A DNA stretch of 64,000 bases from Dirofilaria immitis (Eukaryota > Nematoda > Chromadorea > Rhabditida > Onchocercidae), in contig JAKNDB010000068.1 in NCBI GenBank assembly GCA_024305405.1, positions 11,145,501 to 11,209,500 on the forward strand, in the 5' to 3' direction. This document shows positions 1 to 12,477 of the stretch, in pieces. Under the pieces are notes generated by a model that saw only the letters and a program-made list of their open reading frames with translations, was not told where the DNA came from and made no database searches. A program made the position numbers and the translations under genes. The stretch's first letter is position 1; each line of letters begins with the position of its first letter.

Positions 1-1166
1 TAATGATTTGTTTAGGATTTGTTAACTCAAAGGGAAAAATTGGAACACACGGAAAGAATCTTGATGATATCGATAAAACAACGAAGATGACTCAGCGTAA
101 TTTGAATAGCTTAAAATCGGTCTTTGGTGGTTTCTTCAAAAATAAGTTTTCCCGTGCGCCAAAAGACGAGCCATCTGTAAGATTTCACTGCTTTTCAAAC
201 TCTAATCGTAAGTGGTGGCCACAGAGTAAAAACAAAAATGCTAGTCTCTCTTAGTTTTCTCTCTTGATTGTTATCCATCATTATAAAATAAAATAAAGTA
301 CTTTAATTTACTTCTCATTGAATTATAGTGAACACAGCCATAAATTAACAGTTTTTAAGATTTAAAATTAGAGCGAAGTGTTATTTTTCGATGTTTCGCT
401 TTTTCGATTTTCAATATTTCTCCTAGGATGTAAGATGCATCGATTAATAATGATGGTTTTTATTCACATCGTGTATCATTTATATCATAGATATACATAT
501 ATGAATAATTGCAGATGACTCCATCTAAATCGGATTCAGTCCTTGGAAATACTGTGGATAAATTAAGTACTGCTTCTAAGACAGGTTCAAGTTATGCTGG
601 AGGCGCTGTGTCGGCATCAGGTCCGACACTAAGTGAAAATTCACGGGCTCTAATTAAAGGAACACGCTGGGAGGCTATGGACAATGAAATTGATTCTAAC
701 CTTGGTAATAAACCATATCTTTTATATTCCATTTTTAAAATTTCTAATTTTTTAGCAATTTTTCAAGATACAGAATCGATTTAGATTCAATGAGTTCATA
801 ACTGGCTCGACTGCGTATGCTAGGCGAAGCTATTGGAGAGGAAGTTGATTCGCAGAATGAAATGTTAGATAGAATTCAGGTTAAAGCTGAGCGCACCAAC
901 ATACGTGTCAAAGATCAGGATAAACAGGTCTGCGTTCTGTACAAATTTTTTTCTTGCTTATCAGGAGATTATCTTATTTTCTCATTTTTATTAGGCCTTA
1001 AAGTTTGCTTGAAACAGTTGCAACAAAATTGGAAGTTGCTTATTTAAATTGAAATTAAATTTCTATTAACAATGATTCTATCGTTTTTCAGATGAAAAAG
1101 TTGCTTGGCTCAGCAGACAAAGAGGAAGTGCAACCCTCGCTGCCGTCTGTTAGCAAGAAGAGGTGA
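1..1166 (+). CDS. snap-29: SNAP-29-like SNARE protein, 3' part of gene (5' end outside window)
   Basis: SNAP-29 is a soluble Qbc-SNARE that supplies two helices to membrane-fusion complexes (autophagosome-lysosome, recycling endosome). Four exon pieces fit by phase: up to 176, 515-716, 785-927 and 1092-1166 (TGA). The first piece has the end of SNARE helix 1 and the SNAP-29 hallmark NLNSLKSVFGGFFKNKF. The second is a Ser/Thr-rich linker ending EAMDNEIDSNL. The third carries helix 2 (LARLRMLGEAIGEEVD then NEMLDRIQVKAERTN). The last gives a short basic tail ending VSKKR. There is no Cys-rich palmitoylated linker, as expected for SNAP-29 rather than SNAP-25. Odd: in the third exon TAA at 799-801 is in frame with both sides and falls within the conserved helix 2. 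An acceptor at 824-825 keeps frame but removes about 13 conserved residues. Identification is firm; whether this copy is functional is open. Confidence 0.85.
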
Positions 1167-2500
1167 ACATTACTTGTAATGGTTTTTCTTTCAAGTTTTC
1201 CAGTTAAACTGGAATCAGTGATGAGTAAAAGAATTGAAAAAGAATAGTTGTTTAGATGTAGTATAATTACTAGCCGAGAAGCTATTATGATATTTGAAAT
1301 CATTTTCAGAATTATATATAGTGCGGTCAAAAGTGCTTTCTAATATCCAGCGGGCGGATATAATCGATGCGATTATTATCTTTTCTGATTATTTCTATAA
1401 TCTTTTGTTCTAAAGTCTTTCTTATGTGGTATGTAATTATAATTTAATTTATTGAAGTATATGATCATAGTTTATAAATTTCCTTACAAAAATTCTGTCG
1501 AAATCTAACGAAATCGCATTTATAATCATATTTAGGAGATGCCTATAAATAATTTATTTATAGTCCGGTGATTCAACTTATAGCGTATGCTTTTTTATTA
1601 GTAATTATCCTTAATATGCATCCACTACACATTATAATTAAAATTTGTATTAAAGGAATTTTCGTTTTTCTTTTTCTCTGTAGTTGCATTTCATAACACT
1701 TCTTAAGAAGGCTGATAAAAAGTTGCACTGGGATGAACATATCGCTTTGCTACATATCTCTCTACGGTTAAGTTCTCACTGCCACATATTCGGGATTACT
1801 TCTTTAAAAATACTTAGTGTAAATCACTTCCTCTTATTGTATCAAAACTTAATGCGAATCATTTTCTCTTATTGTATCAAAATAATTTTTTTGTTTTTAG
1901 CATTTTATTTTTTCGGGATCTATTCTCTTGCATAAAATTTTTCGGTTTATATTTGATGAAACTTCATTACGTTTCACGAATACTGTTATATGTTGGATAT
2001 ATATGGTCGATATAAAACAAGATCAGATTTTACATTTACATTGCATAATACACTTTTAGCATGTACTGAAATATCGCTATCTCGATACGATTAATCGAAT
2101 AAATTTTCACGCAATTGAAATAATGTTAAATGTTGCAAATATTCTAGCAATTAGCAAGTATAAGCAGTCGATAACCAATGGATATATGAAAGTTTCATTT
2201 TTTTTCATAAAATTTTACTTATGAAGAATTATTCGTAATCATTGATATGCGCATTTCAGTTTAACGAAAGTTTACTTTAGGTCGTTAACCGATAATAAAT
2301 TTCAAATAAAACGAAGATTGTTGCCGTAATTATTATCGATAATAATGAAATTATAGTATCAGTAATATATTTATAGCTATGTTAAGCAATTCTTAACTAT
2401 TTTCCACCAACCAAATGAGATGTTCAATGAAAATAATAGTAATGTGAAAATGAGGAAAAAGAAAAAGAAATGAAAAAATTAATGCTAAATTGTTGATATT
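1167..2500. other. Intergenic, 3' side of SNAP-29 gene and beyond
   Basis: No exon with credible splice sites and protein-like translation was seen on either strand. The stretch holds the SNAP-29 3' UTR and AT-rich spacer before the convergent coiled-coil gene. I see no clear single polyadenylation signal. Confidence 0.5.
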
Positions 2501-2582
2501 ATCATTCATAGTTTATTTATTCTTGTTTTGGACGAGTAATTATCATTCATTATTTATTTATTCTTGTTTTGGACGAGTAATT
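2501..2582. repeat. 41-bp tandem duplication over a gene 3' end
   Basis: Two adjacent copies, 2501-2541 and 2542-2582, differ at only two positions (ATAGTTT against ATTATTT). Copy 2 contains, on the minus strand, the last codons and stop of the coiled-coil gene (ITRPKQE then TAA at 2560-2558); copy 1 repeats the same codons just downstream of the stop. Confidence 0.9.
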
Positions 2583-5500
2583 CCGGTAAGAAAAGCATAG
2601 CAATTGATATTACCCAAAGATTGTAAGCAATAAAGACTGGTTGTTGTAATGTAGGAGAAATCACCATATGCACAAATAACATTGAAATAACCACCAAGTA
2701 ATGCTTCAGCTGATCGCATTATTTTTGTTTTTGCTTCTTTCGCTGTTTGACCAACCATATTCTGTGAAATAAATTATAAAATTACATCCAAATATTTTGC
2801 TTAACTTTTTCTTACCTCAAATTTAATTATTTTACTGTGATTGAAATATTAATTAATATATTGCATGTTGTTAGTTGATTTAAATATAAAAATTAATAAT
2901 AATATCAATTTATCAATTCATTAATTTATATAAAATGAAATATTTTGATATAATCAATTTCTTTTAAATGATAATTTTTAAAATAAACAAATATATTATT
3001 TTTAATATAAAAGTCTTATTTCATAACAACTATTAATCTCTTTTAAAAACTAGCCATTATAATTAAAAATTTAATAATCAAAATCTCTTATTCTATTATA
3101 TAACATATAACTATAATTTTTAAAGGAAATTCATTCGTTAATTTCTAAATTAAAATATTATTTTAATTATTGTTATACAATAGAAATACACAAGAAAATT
3201 AATTTAAAAAGAAACTGATACTAATCGGACTAGTTATCAGAGAAGATAAATATAATCTTTCAAGAACGCACAAAAACGATGTATACAACAAATATTAAGG
3301 TGCTTAAACGATAATGATATCTTATTATAGGAATTAAAAAAAGCAATAAAAATGTTTTATAGTACGAGCAAAGAAACAGTAAAGATGTTTTAACTGTTAA
3401 TTATTAATTCTTATACATTGATGTTTCAAATTTCTTCCTTTTCTTATTCCTAAGATACATATAAATATTTATCATATCAGATTAAATCAATTAATAATCA
3501 TTCGTCCCTCTTATAATAATGACAAAAGACGTGAATGATTCATTCACCTGTAGCATTATATTTTGCAAACTTTTGCTATTACATTTACGTTCATCGATAA
3601 TTTCCACTTCTTCATATTCGGCTTGTCGTCTTTGTATGCTGTGATTCATATCAATTTTATTTCGTATATTTGAACATGTTGAATTACATTCTGATTTTGA
3701 TGAACATTTGCATGATACATTCTTTTCATCTCCATCACAAGATAATAATATATTTAAAAAAGTACAGTTGAAATGAATAATGTCTTGAAATAGTTATATC
3801 CATCGTTTTGTTTCATTCTAAAAATTTATTTATATCTTCAATAATAAATATATGGAAATGAAAAACAATTATTAAAGTTGTCTTCTCTTCTATTTTTTAC
3901 CTGAATTAATTATAAGGAATAGGTATGCAAAATTTAAACCATCATTTAAATCTATACGTAAATATTTTGTAAGTCTATCCTGTTAAAACAAATGTTCAAA
4001 GTTCGGTATAAGAATAAGTTTTCATTTTTCTTTATAAATTTACCTATCAGAGAAAATATATTACTTATGCTTATTTATTGTCAAATTGAAAGTAGGAAGT
4101 GAATATCTTTTGCAAAAATAATCATTGAATAGATTTATATAATTAAAGAAATTTATGTTTAATATTTATGCGATTAGTAATCAATATCTCACGAATAAAT
4201 CTTATTCATTTCCTTTTTCTTTCTTCGAAATAATTATAAATCATATTTATTCTTCTCTCTAAATTATATCGACTTATAAAATTCTTTTTTTTTTCAAAAT
4301 TTATAAAGCAAATCAAAAGGCTAAAAACTTAATTGAAATATCATAAAATATTAAAATAACAAATTCATTTATCGTATACTGCTATTATTTAAACATATAA
4401 AATTAATAAATGTATGTCAATGAAATGTTAATATTATTCTCAATGTAGGAAGAAGATATTTTTCAGTTTAAATGAAATAAAATGATGGATAAAAGATATC
4501 GGCGATGAAATTGCAGGAACTAAAATCAAGGAGGACCGTTATCTTTGATTATAGTACATATTTTTGTAGGTCATAAACTACTACTGCATCGTACGACATT
4601 TATCTATCTTTTAACACTAATTTTAAAAAAATGAAAAAAGAAAAAAGAGGAAAAAGAGAAAAAAGCAGGTTGTCACTACAATAATTACAGCTATTTTTTG
4701 AGATGAAAAGAAAGCATTTTAAATATTTTCAATTATTACTTTATTTTACAATATTGTGTTGCCCTCTTTATAATTTTATTTCGGAATTCATGGAATGATC
4801 TTTTTTTCCTTTATAATTTTTTTCCCATGAAATTATTTTATACATACTAATAATTTAATACATTTTATAAAAATATCGTAGTTTTTCTTCTTTTTTAGTT
4901 AAAATAATAGCTTGATATAATCTCGAATTCAAAACTTTAGAAATTAGTAAATAATTTGGATGCAAAAACTTTAAAAAACCAATATTTGCGATTTTAATCA
5001 TCAATATTTATTTTGATATGGCTCAACTTCTGAAATTATTAAAAATTTGATTTAAAATTACAAATATTTATTCATCTGAATAATAAACTTCTTAGGTAGC
5101 AAAATTTGATTTTTAAATTTTCATTTCATATAGTAATGTTTAACAGATTAACCAATTTTTGAAAATTTAATTTCCTTTATGAAATTTAATATCACAATGA
5201 ATAAAATAGCAACAATTAAATATAAATGTATATATATATGACAGGGTTAATTATCACATATCAATCAAAAAATATATTATCATTTATTCGTAGATTACAC
5301 TTGTGCATCTATAAGAATTATATCATCATTACTACTCATATATATTAAGCATCATTTTTAAAATACAATTCGGAATGTCAGAATTATTATTAACATCGTA
5401 GAGCTAAATTATTGAGACAAATTCTGCTCACAGCAGGAAACCATAACTTTTATAATAGTAAATCGTAATATTGTTTATTGTTTATTGTTTAATACTAATC

Positions 5501-7573
5501 TTTTCAACAAAAATGCTTTCACCTAATTTCATCTACTTACATTTTATCAATTTAACACTCTTATTTCTATTTATTTTTTTTAATAACTTCAAGAAATTAT
5601 CATGAGCTTATGCATCCTTCTTTCCTATCCAGAAATAACATAAAGTCATTTAACTACATCATTTTTTTCCATAATTTGATAAAATTTAATTATTAGCATC
5701 ACGATTGTATATGTATGAAACTTGTAAATGTATAATAGAATTAATTTTGAAAATTTAAATAAGCAGATGTCAAAATCTTATAAAATTACCGAAAATTTTA
5801 ATTTATTAACAAATTGATTGAGCACGTCAGCAGTGTGATTAACATCTCGGATATTTGGCATCCCTTCAGCAGAAATGTTGAATAATGCTGACATTTGTTT
5901 AATTGATTCTAAAGATTTGATGGCTCCTTCCAAACTTCGAAGACACTTAATTGATTTTACTATATTAATCATGTATGATTAATATTTTGAATATATTTTA
6001 CATCCTTAAATACATCGAAATGTTCGAAATATTTAAATCATATTTTCCGGACATTCATTAATCCGGAATTTTTAACTTCCATGTAGTATTCAGTTCTTCT
6101 TAATAAAATTTTCCTTTAAAATGAAACAGATAACCATCGAATAAATTTCAATTATTTCGACGACACCGTAGAAATTAGGAGTATTTGAAAAATTATCCTT
6201 TTGTATATGTCGTGTCGTTTTACCTGTTGTATCAACACTTTCACTTTCTGAGATATGTTGAAAGATTTTTTATTGGTATAATTAGTAGATAGAAATATTG
6301 ATCAAATATATATGCAATAAATAATGATATAAGAATAAAACTATGAAATTCAACTAAAACATCTATCTAAATCATAGTCAAACTAATTCAATTTAATTTA
6401 TCCCATCTAAAATACTTTATTATCAATAAATATCTTATGTAATTGGAATATCAGATATGAGCTAACCTGCTATATTATCAGTAATAGCTTTTGATCGATT
6501 ATATGGGGTCCTTTTCAGTACTTCGATAATTTCTGCCAATTTATGCTCTATTTTTTTAATAGATGCTAAACGATCCGTTATTTCGAGAAGATGCTGTTTC
6601 GTTTGGTACAATACATCGTCAACATCACATGAACTTGAGACTTCTCTTAGCTTACTAAAAATGTATAACGCTTTTATTTTAATCATTTAGATTTTTTATA
6701 CTATGCTATTTTATCGTTCTAAATGATACAATATTTTGCCAAAATATTTAGTTCAAAAATTTCATGGAGATGAGGTGTAAGATTATAATATATATGTACC
6801 AAAAATGACAAATAAGCCTAGAAGTCATTTCAGGTTTTTTATTCATACATTTAACATACACTAACTTATCAAATTTTAATAATGGATGATTAAAAATCAA
6901 GCCTGCTATTGCAATATTTATGCGTTGCAAACATATCATTTCTACATTTTGCATTTTGATTTCGTAACCGTTCTTGCCAATCTCGGTTTAAACCATCCAT
7001 CCGATTATTCATCTGCAAAATATAAATTGTTTGATAATTTAATCTTGAGAATATTTCCGAAAAAGCTATAACGTAGGGGTAAATCATAAGAATATGGATT
7101 TCAAATTCTTTCAATAATTCACATCTTTTAATCATTCATTTACAACATATCCCTATAGGATAATAGCTTTTTTCAAATTTCAATGTTTATTTTTAAGAAA
7201 ATTTGTTAGAAATAATATAACACCTCAGTTGTAATCTTATTTGTGGTATTATTCATTTTTGCAAAACTTTCTCCACTTCTGCGACTTTTTTGACATTAAA
7301 TGCTTTTCCATTAATTTGTTCTTAAAAATAAAAAGAAAAAATTATTGTTCCAATTGGTAAATATAAATTAAAAGGCAAAAAAATGAAAAATCAGAAATAA
7401 TTAATTTTTCGAACAATTTTTCACTAATTTCATCATAAATTATTGAATTAAATGAATTACATATAATATTTCATCATTTTATACTAAATTCTTAATTTCC
7501 TTCACAAAGAAACCTTCAAAGCAATAATAATTTCCCGCACTTCTTCTATATTCATATTCTTTTCTCTAATATT
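2558..7573 (-). CDS. Unrecognised coiled-coil protein, multi-exon (5' end not found)
   Basis: Exons in gene order: 7573-7514, 7320-7224, 7012-6933, 6654-6467, 6247-6224 (24-nt micro-exon), 5959-5790, about 3783-3548 and 2761-2558 (stop TAA). Between 7012 and 5790 all phases agree without correction (2, 1, 1, 0). The upstream exons encode amphipathic heptad-like helices (MDGLNRDWQERLRNQN, LYQTKQHLLEITDRLASIKK, SLEGAIKSLESIKQMSALFN), spectrin- or laminin-rod-like in flavour but with no diagnostic motif. The 3783-3548 exon is Cys-rich (C-x5-9-C-K-C, then CNSTCSN), suggesting an extracellular or lumenal segment. The last exon (VGQTAKEAKTKIMRSAEALL then a hydrophobic Cys-containing stretch) ends in ITRPKQE. 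The 7320-7224 exon needs one added base in a T5 run (7256-7260) to stay open, and its junction with the first exon is off by one. Linking the last two exons to the rod exons across a 2-kb intron is inference from strand and order; it could be two genes. Function unknown. Confidence 0.55.
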
Positions 7574-8796
7574 CTAAAAAATTATTATCACATCATTTTT
7601 CTTCATTTCAATTTGAATTTTATAAAAGGAATTGAAGAATTTTTATATCGAAACATTTAAATGTATTCAATAGCGATTGTAATGATCATAAAAGTGTTGC
7701 TGTATTGTTGTATTCGATTGAAAGGATTACATTTGAATTGTTATCGAGCAGTCGAATGTCTATTAATTACTTAAAATAGGGTCAGAATATTGTATCAACA
7801 TGGAGGGAATGAATTCATTCATTCAATCCATTTAATAATTCAAGTGATTGATTCATTCATCTAATTGATCTGATTAATAATTCAAATAAATGAACGAATC
7901 AAATCAAATCGTTATTTATTCAAAACAGATGAAACGCATCTAAGTTATCCGATCCGATTATTTTGTCCTGATAATCATTAGAATATTTCATGAAATTTTT
8001 CAATAAATCAATATTACTTGATTTATCGGTATATCTTTTCCTTCCTTTCTTTCTTTCCTTTTTTCCTTCTTTCTTTTTATCCTCTTCTTAGCAAGCGATA
8101 ACTATTTGCTTGTATCCCGGATAATATTAATGATACTAAACCACTTCGTCAACGGAATGTGATAGTTAATTAGCCACATTACACCTTTTTCTACCATCTT
8201 ATACTAATTTTATAAATATGCAAAAATGTTACACATTACGTCATGTTGCGTTACGCTACACCATATCACATTCCTCGACGCAACCTCCACACCAGCTCAT
8301 TTCATAATGACAGTAATAAAAATAAAAATCCCTAATTGCCACCAACATTAAATTCCCTCTTGTGAAGCAAACTGTGTCGTAGAGCGACTATCAATGTAAC
8401 ATACTCTATATGCTTGGACGGAAAATTAATTGGTTAGATTATGAGTTTACTTTGGGTACTCGAGTTGTTGTTTAGATGTCGTCTTTTTGTGTCGATCGTC
8501 CGGGGTGCTTCATTCTTATTTTTCTCAAAATTTTTGAAATAATTTCATCTTCACTGATAATATGATTTCACACAGAATAAAATCTAGGAAGGACTTTAAA
8601 TATAAAGAAAGCATTAATTCGTATGGATAAAAAAACGAAATACGTGAGAATTCATGATAGGATCGAAGACGAAATGAATAAAAGTTTGTGGTAGATTGTG
8701 GATGTAAATTATTTCTTTCAAGCATATAATTATATGCTTGTAAGAAGTATCGAGAAAAAGGATTTAAATTTGAGAAAGATGTCAAAATTTTTATAA
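7574..8796. other. Intergenic between divergent genes
   Basis: This lies between the 5' side of the coiled-coil gene (-) and ATG101 (+). I found no exon. A pyrimidine-rich patch lies near 8038-8090. Shared promoter elements are likely here but I cannot point to one. Further 5' exons of the minus-strand gene may hide here. Confidence 0.4.
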
Positions 8797-8804
8797 TTTT
8801 GCAG
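8795..8804 (+). promoter_or_regulatory. Candidate spliced-leader acceptor for ATG101
   Basis: A T-rich stretch ending TTTTGCAG stands 8 bases before the start ATG at 8813, with no matching upstream coding exon. In nematodes this arrangement is typical of a trans-splice acceptor. The spliced leader itself is not in the window, so this is inferred. Confidence 0.5.
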
Positions 8805-8812
8805 ATTCTCGT

Positions 8813-10973
8813 ATGAATGCACGCAATCACCAGTTCCAGTTAGTAAGTTCTTGTTTTTGCTTAATATTTTTTTGCATTGTTCAGAAAAGTTTTCTTTTCT
8901 TTTCCTCACTTAACAATAAATACATAGATATTCAGAGATAAATGAAAGTATATGTATATGCATATGTATTTACTTATTTATTTATGCATAAATTTCATTT
9001 ATTGAATTTGCTTATTTTATTATCTTTTCAGACTGTTGATGAACATCAAGTACGAGATGCAATCTCAACAGTCTTCCATACCATCCTTTTGCATAGGAGC
9101 GTGCCTAAAGTAATTTTATATTTTTTTAGAAACTATAGACTCTCATTTCTTTTCATTTTTCCTTACCCATTAGTAAGCTTGTTTTGATCGAGATTATATA
9201 TCCAGAGCTCATTTCTTTATAATTCTCACTAAAAAAATTTTAAGTGGAATAATGATGGAGAATTTTTTTGATTTTCAAAAAGACAGAAGTTGAAGGTTTA
9301 TTTGTTCAGTAGTTTTTTTCCAGATGCATTATACTAGCGAAATAAATTTTCAACTCGGGTCTATTGGCGTTGAAGAAGTGGACTGTAGTACTTTGAATTT
9401 AAGTTATGTAAGTTTTGTTTTCAATAGATACGAACGTATGAAATTTTCTAGACATTTGACAGATTTAGAAAAACTTTGCGTTTATTATGTAAATTACTTA
9501 TAATGGCGATTTGATATCAGAGATGAAGCGCTGTATCAGACAACCGTCGTTTCATATCTTCTCTTCCTATATATTATTTTGGGGCGAAAGAAATTTACAA
9601 ATCTATCTTAAAGTTAATGGGTGTTTAGGTACGTGTAAATAGTTCGAAACTGGTTTCATGCCTACATGAGGAAATTGACGCTTTTGTGCAGTGCATTCGG
9701 CATTCCATTGAAAGTGTTACTGCACCTCGTTTTTATTCTCCGCCGCCAGTATCATTGCTCACTCATTATGCGACTCCACTTCTAAATGCTAAGTTAGTTT
9801 TAGTTCTCATTTTTTTAAATTAAATTATTTCAAGATTTTTTCCTACGCTTTTTGTACGCATTGCCAAAGATGATGCTCAAAATCTGTACCGGATTTCGTA
9901 TTTAAAATATATGTCTTACTTCAGACTTTGAATCCAAATTTTCATTACTTTTAAGAAACACTGGTAACTATAGGATTTAAAATATAAAGTTGTCGCTTTA
10001 CAACTGTTATTGGTAAATTAGTTTTTGAATTTATATTGATGGTTTATCATAAAATCTATTACAGAATCGATTTAGAATTTTATCAGAAAAAGAAACGATC
10101 GTGGCCATTATCAGATTACGAAATTCCATGGGAAATTTGGCAGATGCAGCTAGGTGTGGTTAGAATCAAAGAACGGGGTGATTACATAATATCTTATTTT
10201 TGTTAAAATTCGATTAACATTAGATTTATATAATGTAATATTACTAGAATATCTAGATAAGCCGAAGTATTTGTATTCTTTATAGGGCCATAAAAGTACC
10301 TAGGAACCATGGTTAAATATTAATTTCCATAATCCTTTCCTAACTTCTGGGAGAGTTACGTCCTCCGGATTTTTTGTATGAATTACGAGCATTATTATTC
10401 CTAATTATTATTTCATGGATTACGGGCATTAATTTCAAGGCATTATTATTCTTTTAATTTTTTTGTTAAGTATTAATTAATCAAAACATTTCCTTCAGTC
10501 CTAGTTCCAACCTTATACTGAAAGCATTCCTTTCAGAATACTGGGAACGAATGCGTGAGGAGGTGGCAGATTCGATTTCAGAAATTGTGTTGAAAGCATG
10601 CTCATTAATTAGTCGTCCTCAGTACATGCCGCAAATGCCGGCACGTTCGGAAGTGACGAGTATTTTTGATACTAATTATCCTGAATGTCAACCGTATCTT
10701 TTAGAATAGTCAAGCATCCACTTGATTCTGGTAATCATTTCTGATTTTTTCACATCTAAACATAGAGTTCGTGACCATAAATCCTCTGCATCATTTGAAA
10801 TGACTACCTTGTTTCGGCTATCCTGATTGAGTAGTCTAGCTGTTAGTTTTTAGTGCAATTTGAATTATTATAATATAATAACTGTAATTACAGGTCAAAA
10901 TACGGAGAGTACCTTAATGACTATCGGTGCATCTGCAGTGAAGAAAATGTTGAGAGATACGTTTCTATCGTAA
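8813..10973 (+). CDS. epg-9: Autophagy-related protein 101 (ATG101 / EPG-9)
   Basis: ATG101 is a HORMA-fold partner of ATG13 in the ULK/UNC-51 kinase complex that starts autophagosome formation. Seven exons: 8813-8842, 9032-9109, 9324-9407, 9629-9792, 10065-10177, 10537-10730 and 10894-10973 (TAA). Family signatures in order: DEHQVRDAISTVFHTILLHR near the N-terminus, GSIGVEEVDC, then LEFYQKKKRSWPLSDYEIPW and EIWQMQLGVV, and in exon 6 QYMPQMPARSEVTSIFDTNY followed by PYL. The last exon ends MTIGASAVKKMLRDTF, like the TMRRLIKDT tail of the family. Total about 247 residues against 218 in human. Five junctions are phase-consistent as read. Exon 6 breaks at CTTTTAG (T run 10699-10702): with one more T it continues in the family frame and joins exon 7 in phase. 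As written, translation stops at TAG 10707-10709, losing the C-terminal helix. Start chosen because MN at the N-terminus matches the family and an acceptor lies directly upstream. Confidence 0.93.
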
Positions 10974-12477
10974 ATCTTAATGGAAACATTACACGATTCG
11001 CTAATATTTAGAGTCTATATTAGATCTTTGTAAATAATTCTCAACATTTCATTGTTTTTACTTTTTGGCACTATACATCAATTTGGAATCTTATTTTCTT
11101 GACTTTGCTATCGTTGTAAATAACTGCTGTTTTGTTTCAGGTTTAAAAGCTGCTAGCTTTGTTTTATTTTCGTTTTCTTATTCTTGTATGCATCGTTTTC
11201 TTATTCCTTATTCGATGAAGTTGGGTTCACTGTTTTGCCAAAGCAAAATTCTAATTATCTCTTAAATTAGCTTTTGATGGGGAATATATTGAGCTTTAAC
11301 TTAGAATGAGTAAATATTGACCTTTTCTCCTTCTGGCATTAATTTACAGGTTGGAAGCATGCTCAAGTATCTGTGTTCACAGTAATTCTTACGATGTTTG
11401 TTTTAAATATTTCGAAAATGATTATTTTTGGATGTGAACTCATGGAAAAGCGTTTTACATCATGTGCTTTAGCTCGGTGTACTGGTTTTGCTAAGCAGCA
11501 TGCTTCATTATTTTCTCGGAGATAGTTTTGTAAATATTATTTTAGAGATACTGTTTTGCAATGAATCCATTCTCTTTGTAAAATCAAACTCATCTTTCAT
11601 AATAAGTTTTTATAAATATATGTAATTATGTAAATCAAGAACTGTCTAGTCATTCTTTTCCTATAGCATCTTTCTGCAGTTCTTGAAATGAAAAAAAGAA
11701 ATCTTCTGGTTTGAATTATTATATTCTTGTAAGTAACTAAAATAGGAGTTTCTATTGTATATTCAATTTTGCCGCCAACAATCCTAATAAATCAAATGTT
11801 AATTTGTAAATATGAATATATATGGATATTAAACTTATATATGTATATGTTTAATATCGTAATCTCACTTACCTCATGACTAGGGACATTTGGTATACAA
11901 TAAACAGGATATTTGCTTTTTCATTTTTATGCTACGTGTCTGTATGTTTTTGTAAATAAATTTGATTTTTTTTGAATTATGATTTTTGTATCTGATTATT
12001 CTTAACTGTTTTTTTCGCTACTCTGAATGTATTGTTCGCATTCACAGAATTATTCTCTCTCTGTTGTGCTCTGGGCTGTATCATTGCTTCTCAAACAATT
12101 GACTTTTGTTAGACTTCTGCTATCTCGGTATTATATAAGCAATCAATAAATTTAGGATGTTGTCTTTATGGAATCATCATATTTTGAGCGATTTCGCAAA
12201 CTTTAGATTCTTGCATAATTTTGAGAAATTAAGAAACTGCAAATATAGTAACAGGACCAGAATGAAAAAGACAGATGAGATGGAAGAGGGAGCAAAATAA
12301 AGACGATAACTAAGGAATAATGAATAATGCCTGAACTAATGAATACACTTTGTTCGGTTCTAGGTATTCGGAATTATAGGAGTTCTTGAACTGACGACAG
12401 ATTACATATTGTTTCGGAGATTGTTTCATATTTAAGGAGATTTCATGTTACAAGATAGTTTGTAATTTCGCAACGTT
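10974..12477. other. Intergenic between ATG101 and POLA2 genes
   Basis: This holds the ATG101 3' UTR and the spacer to the next gene, which lies in the same direction about 1.5 kb on. That is too far for a typical nematode operon spacing of about 100 bases. No credible exon was seen; open stretches around 11065-11265 lack splice and family support. Confidence 0.5.

Noticed and set aside
8525..8830. 101-codon minus-strand frame upstream of ATG101
   Set aside because: It overlaps the ATG101 first exon and its acceptor and has no splice or family support.
11065..11265. Hydrophobic forward frame after ATG101
   Set aside because: Lies in the 3' UTR region, with no acceptor or donor that links it to anything.
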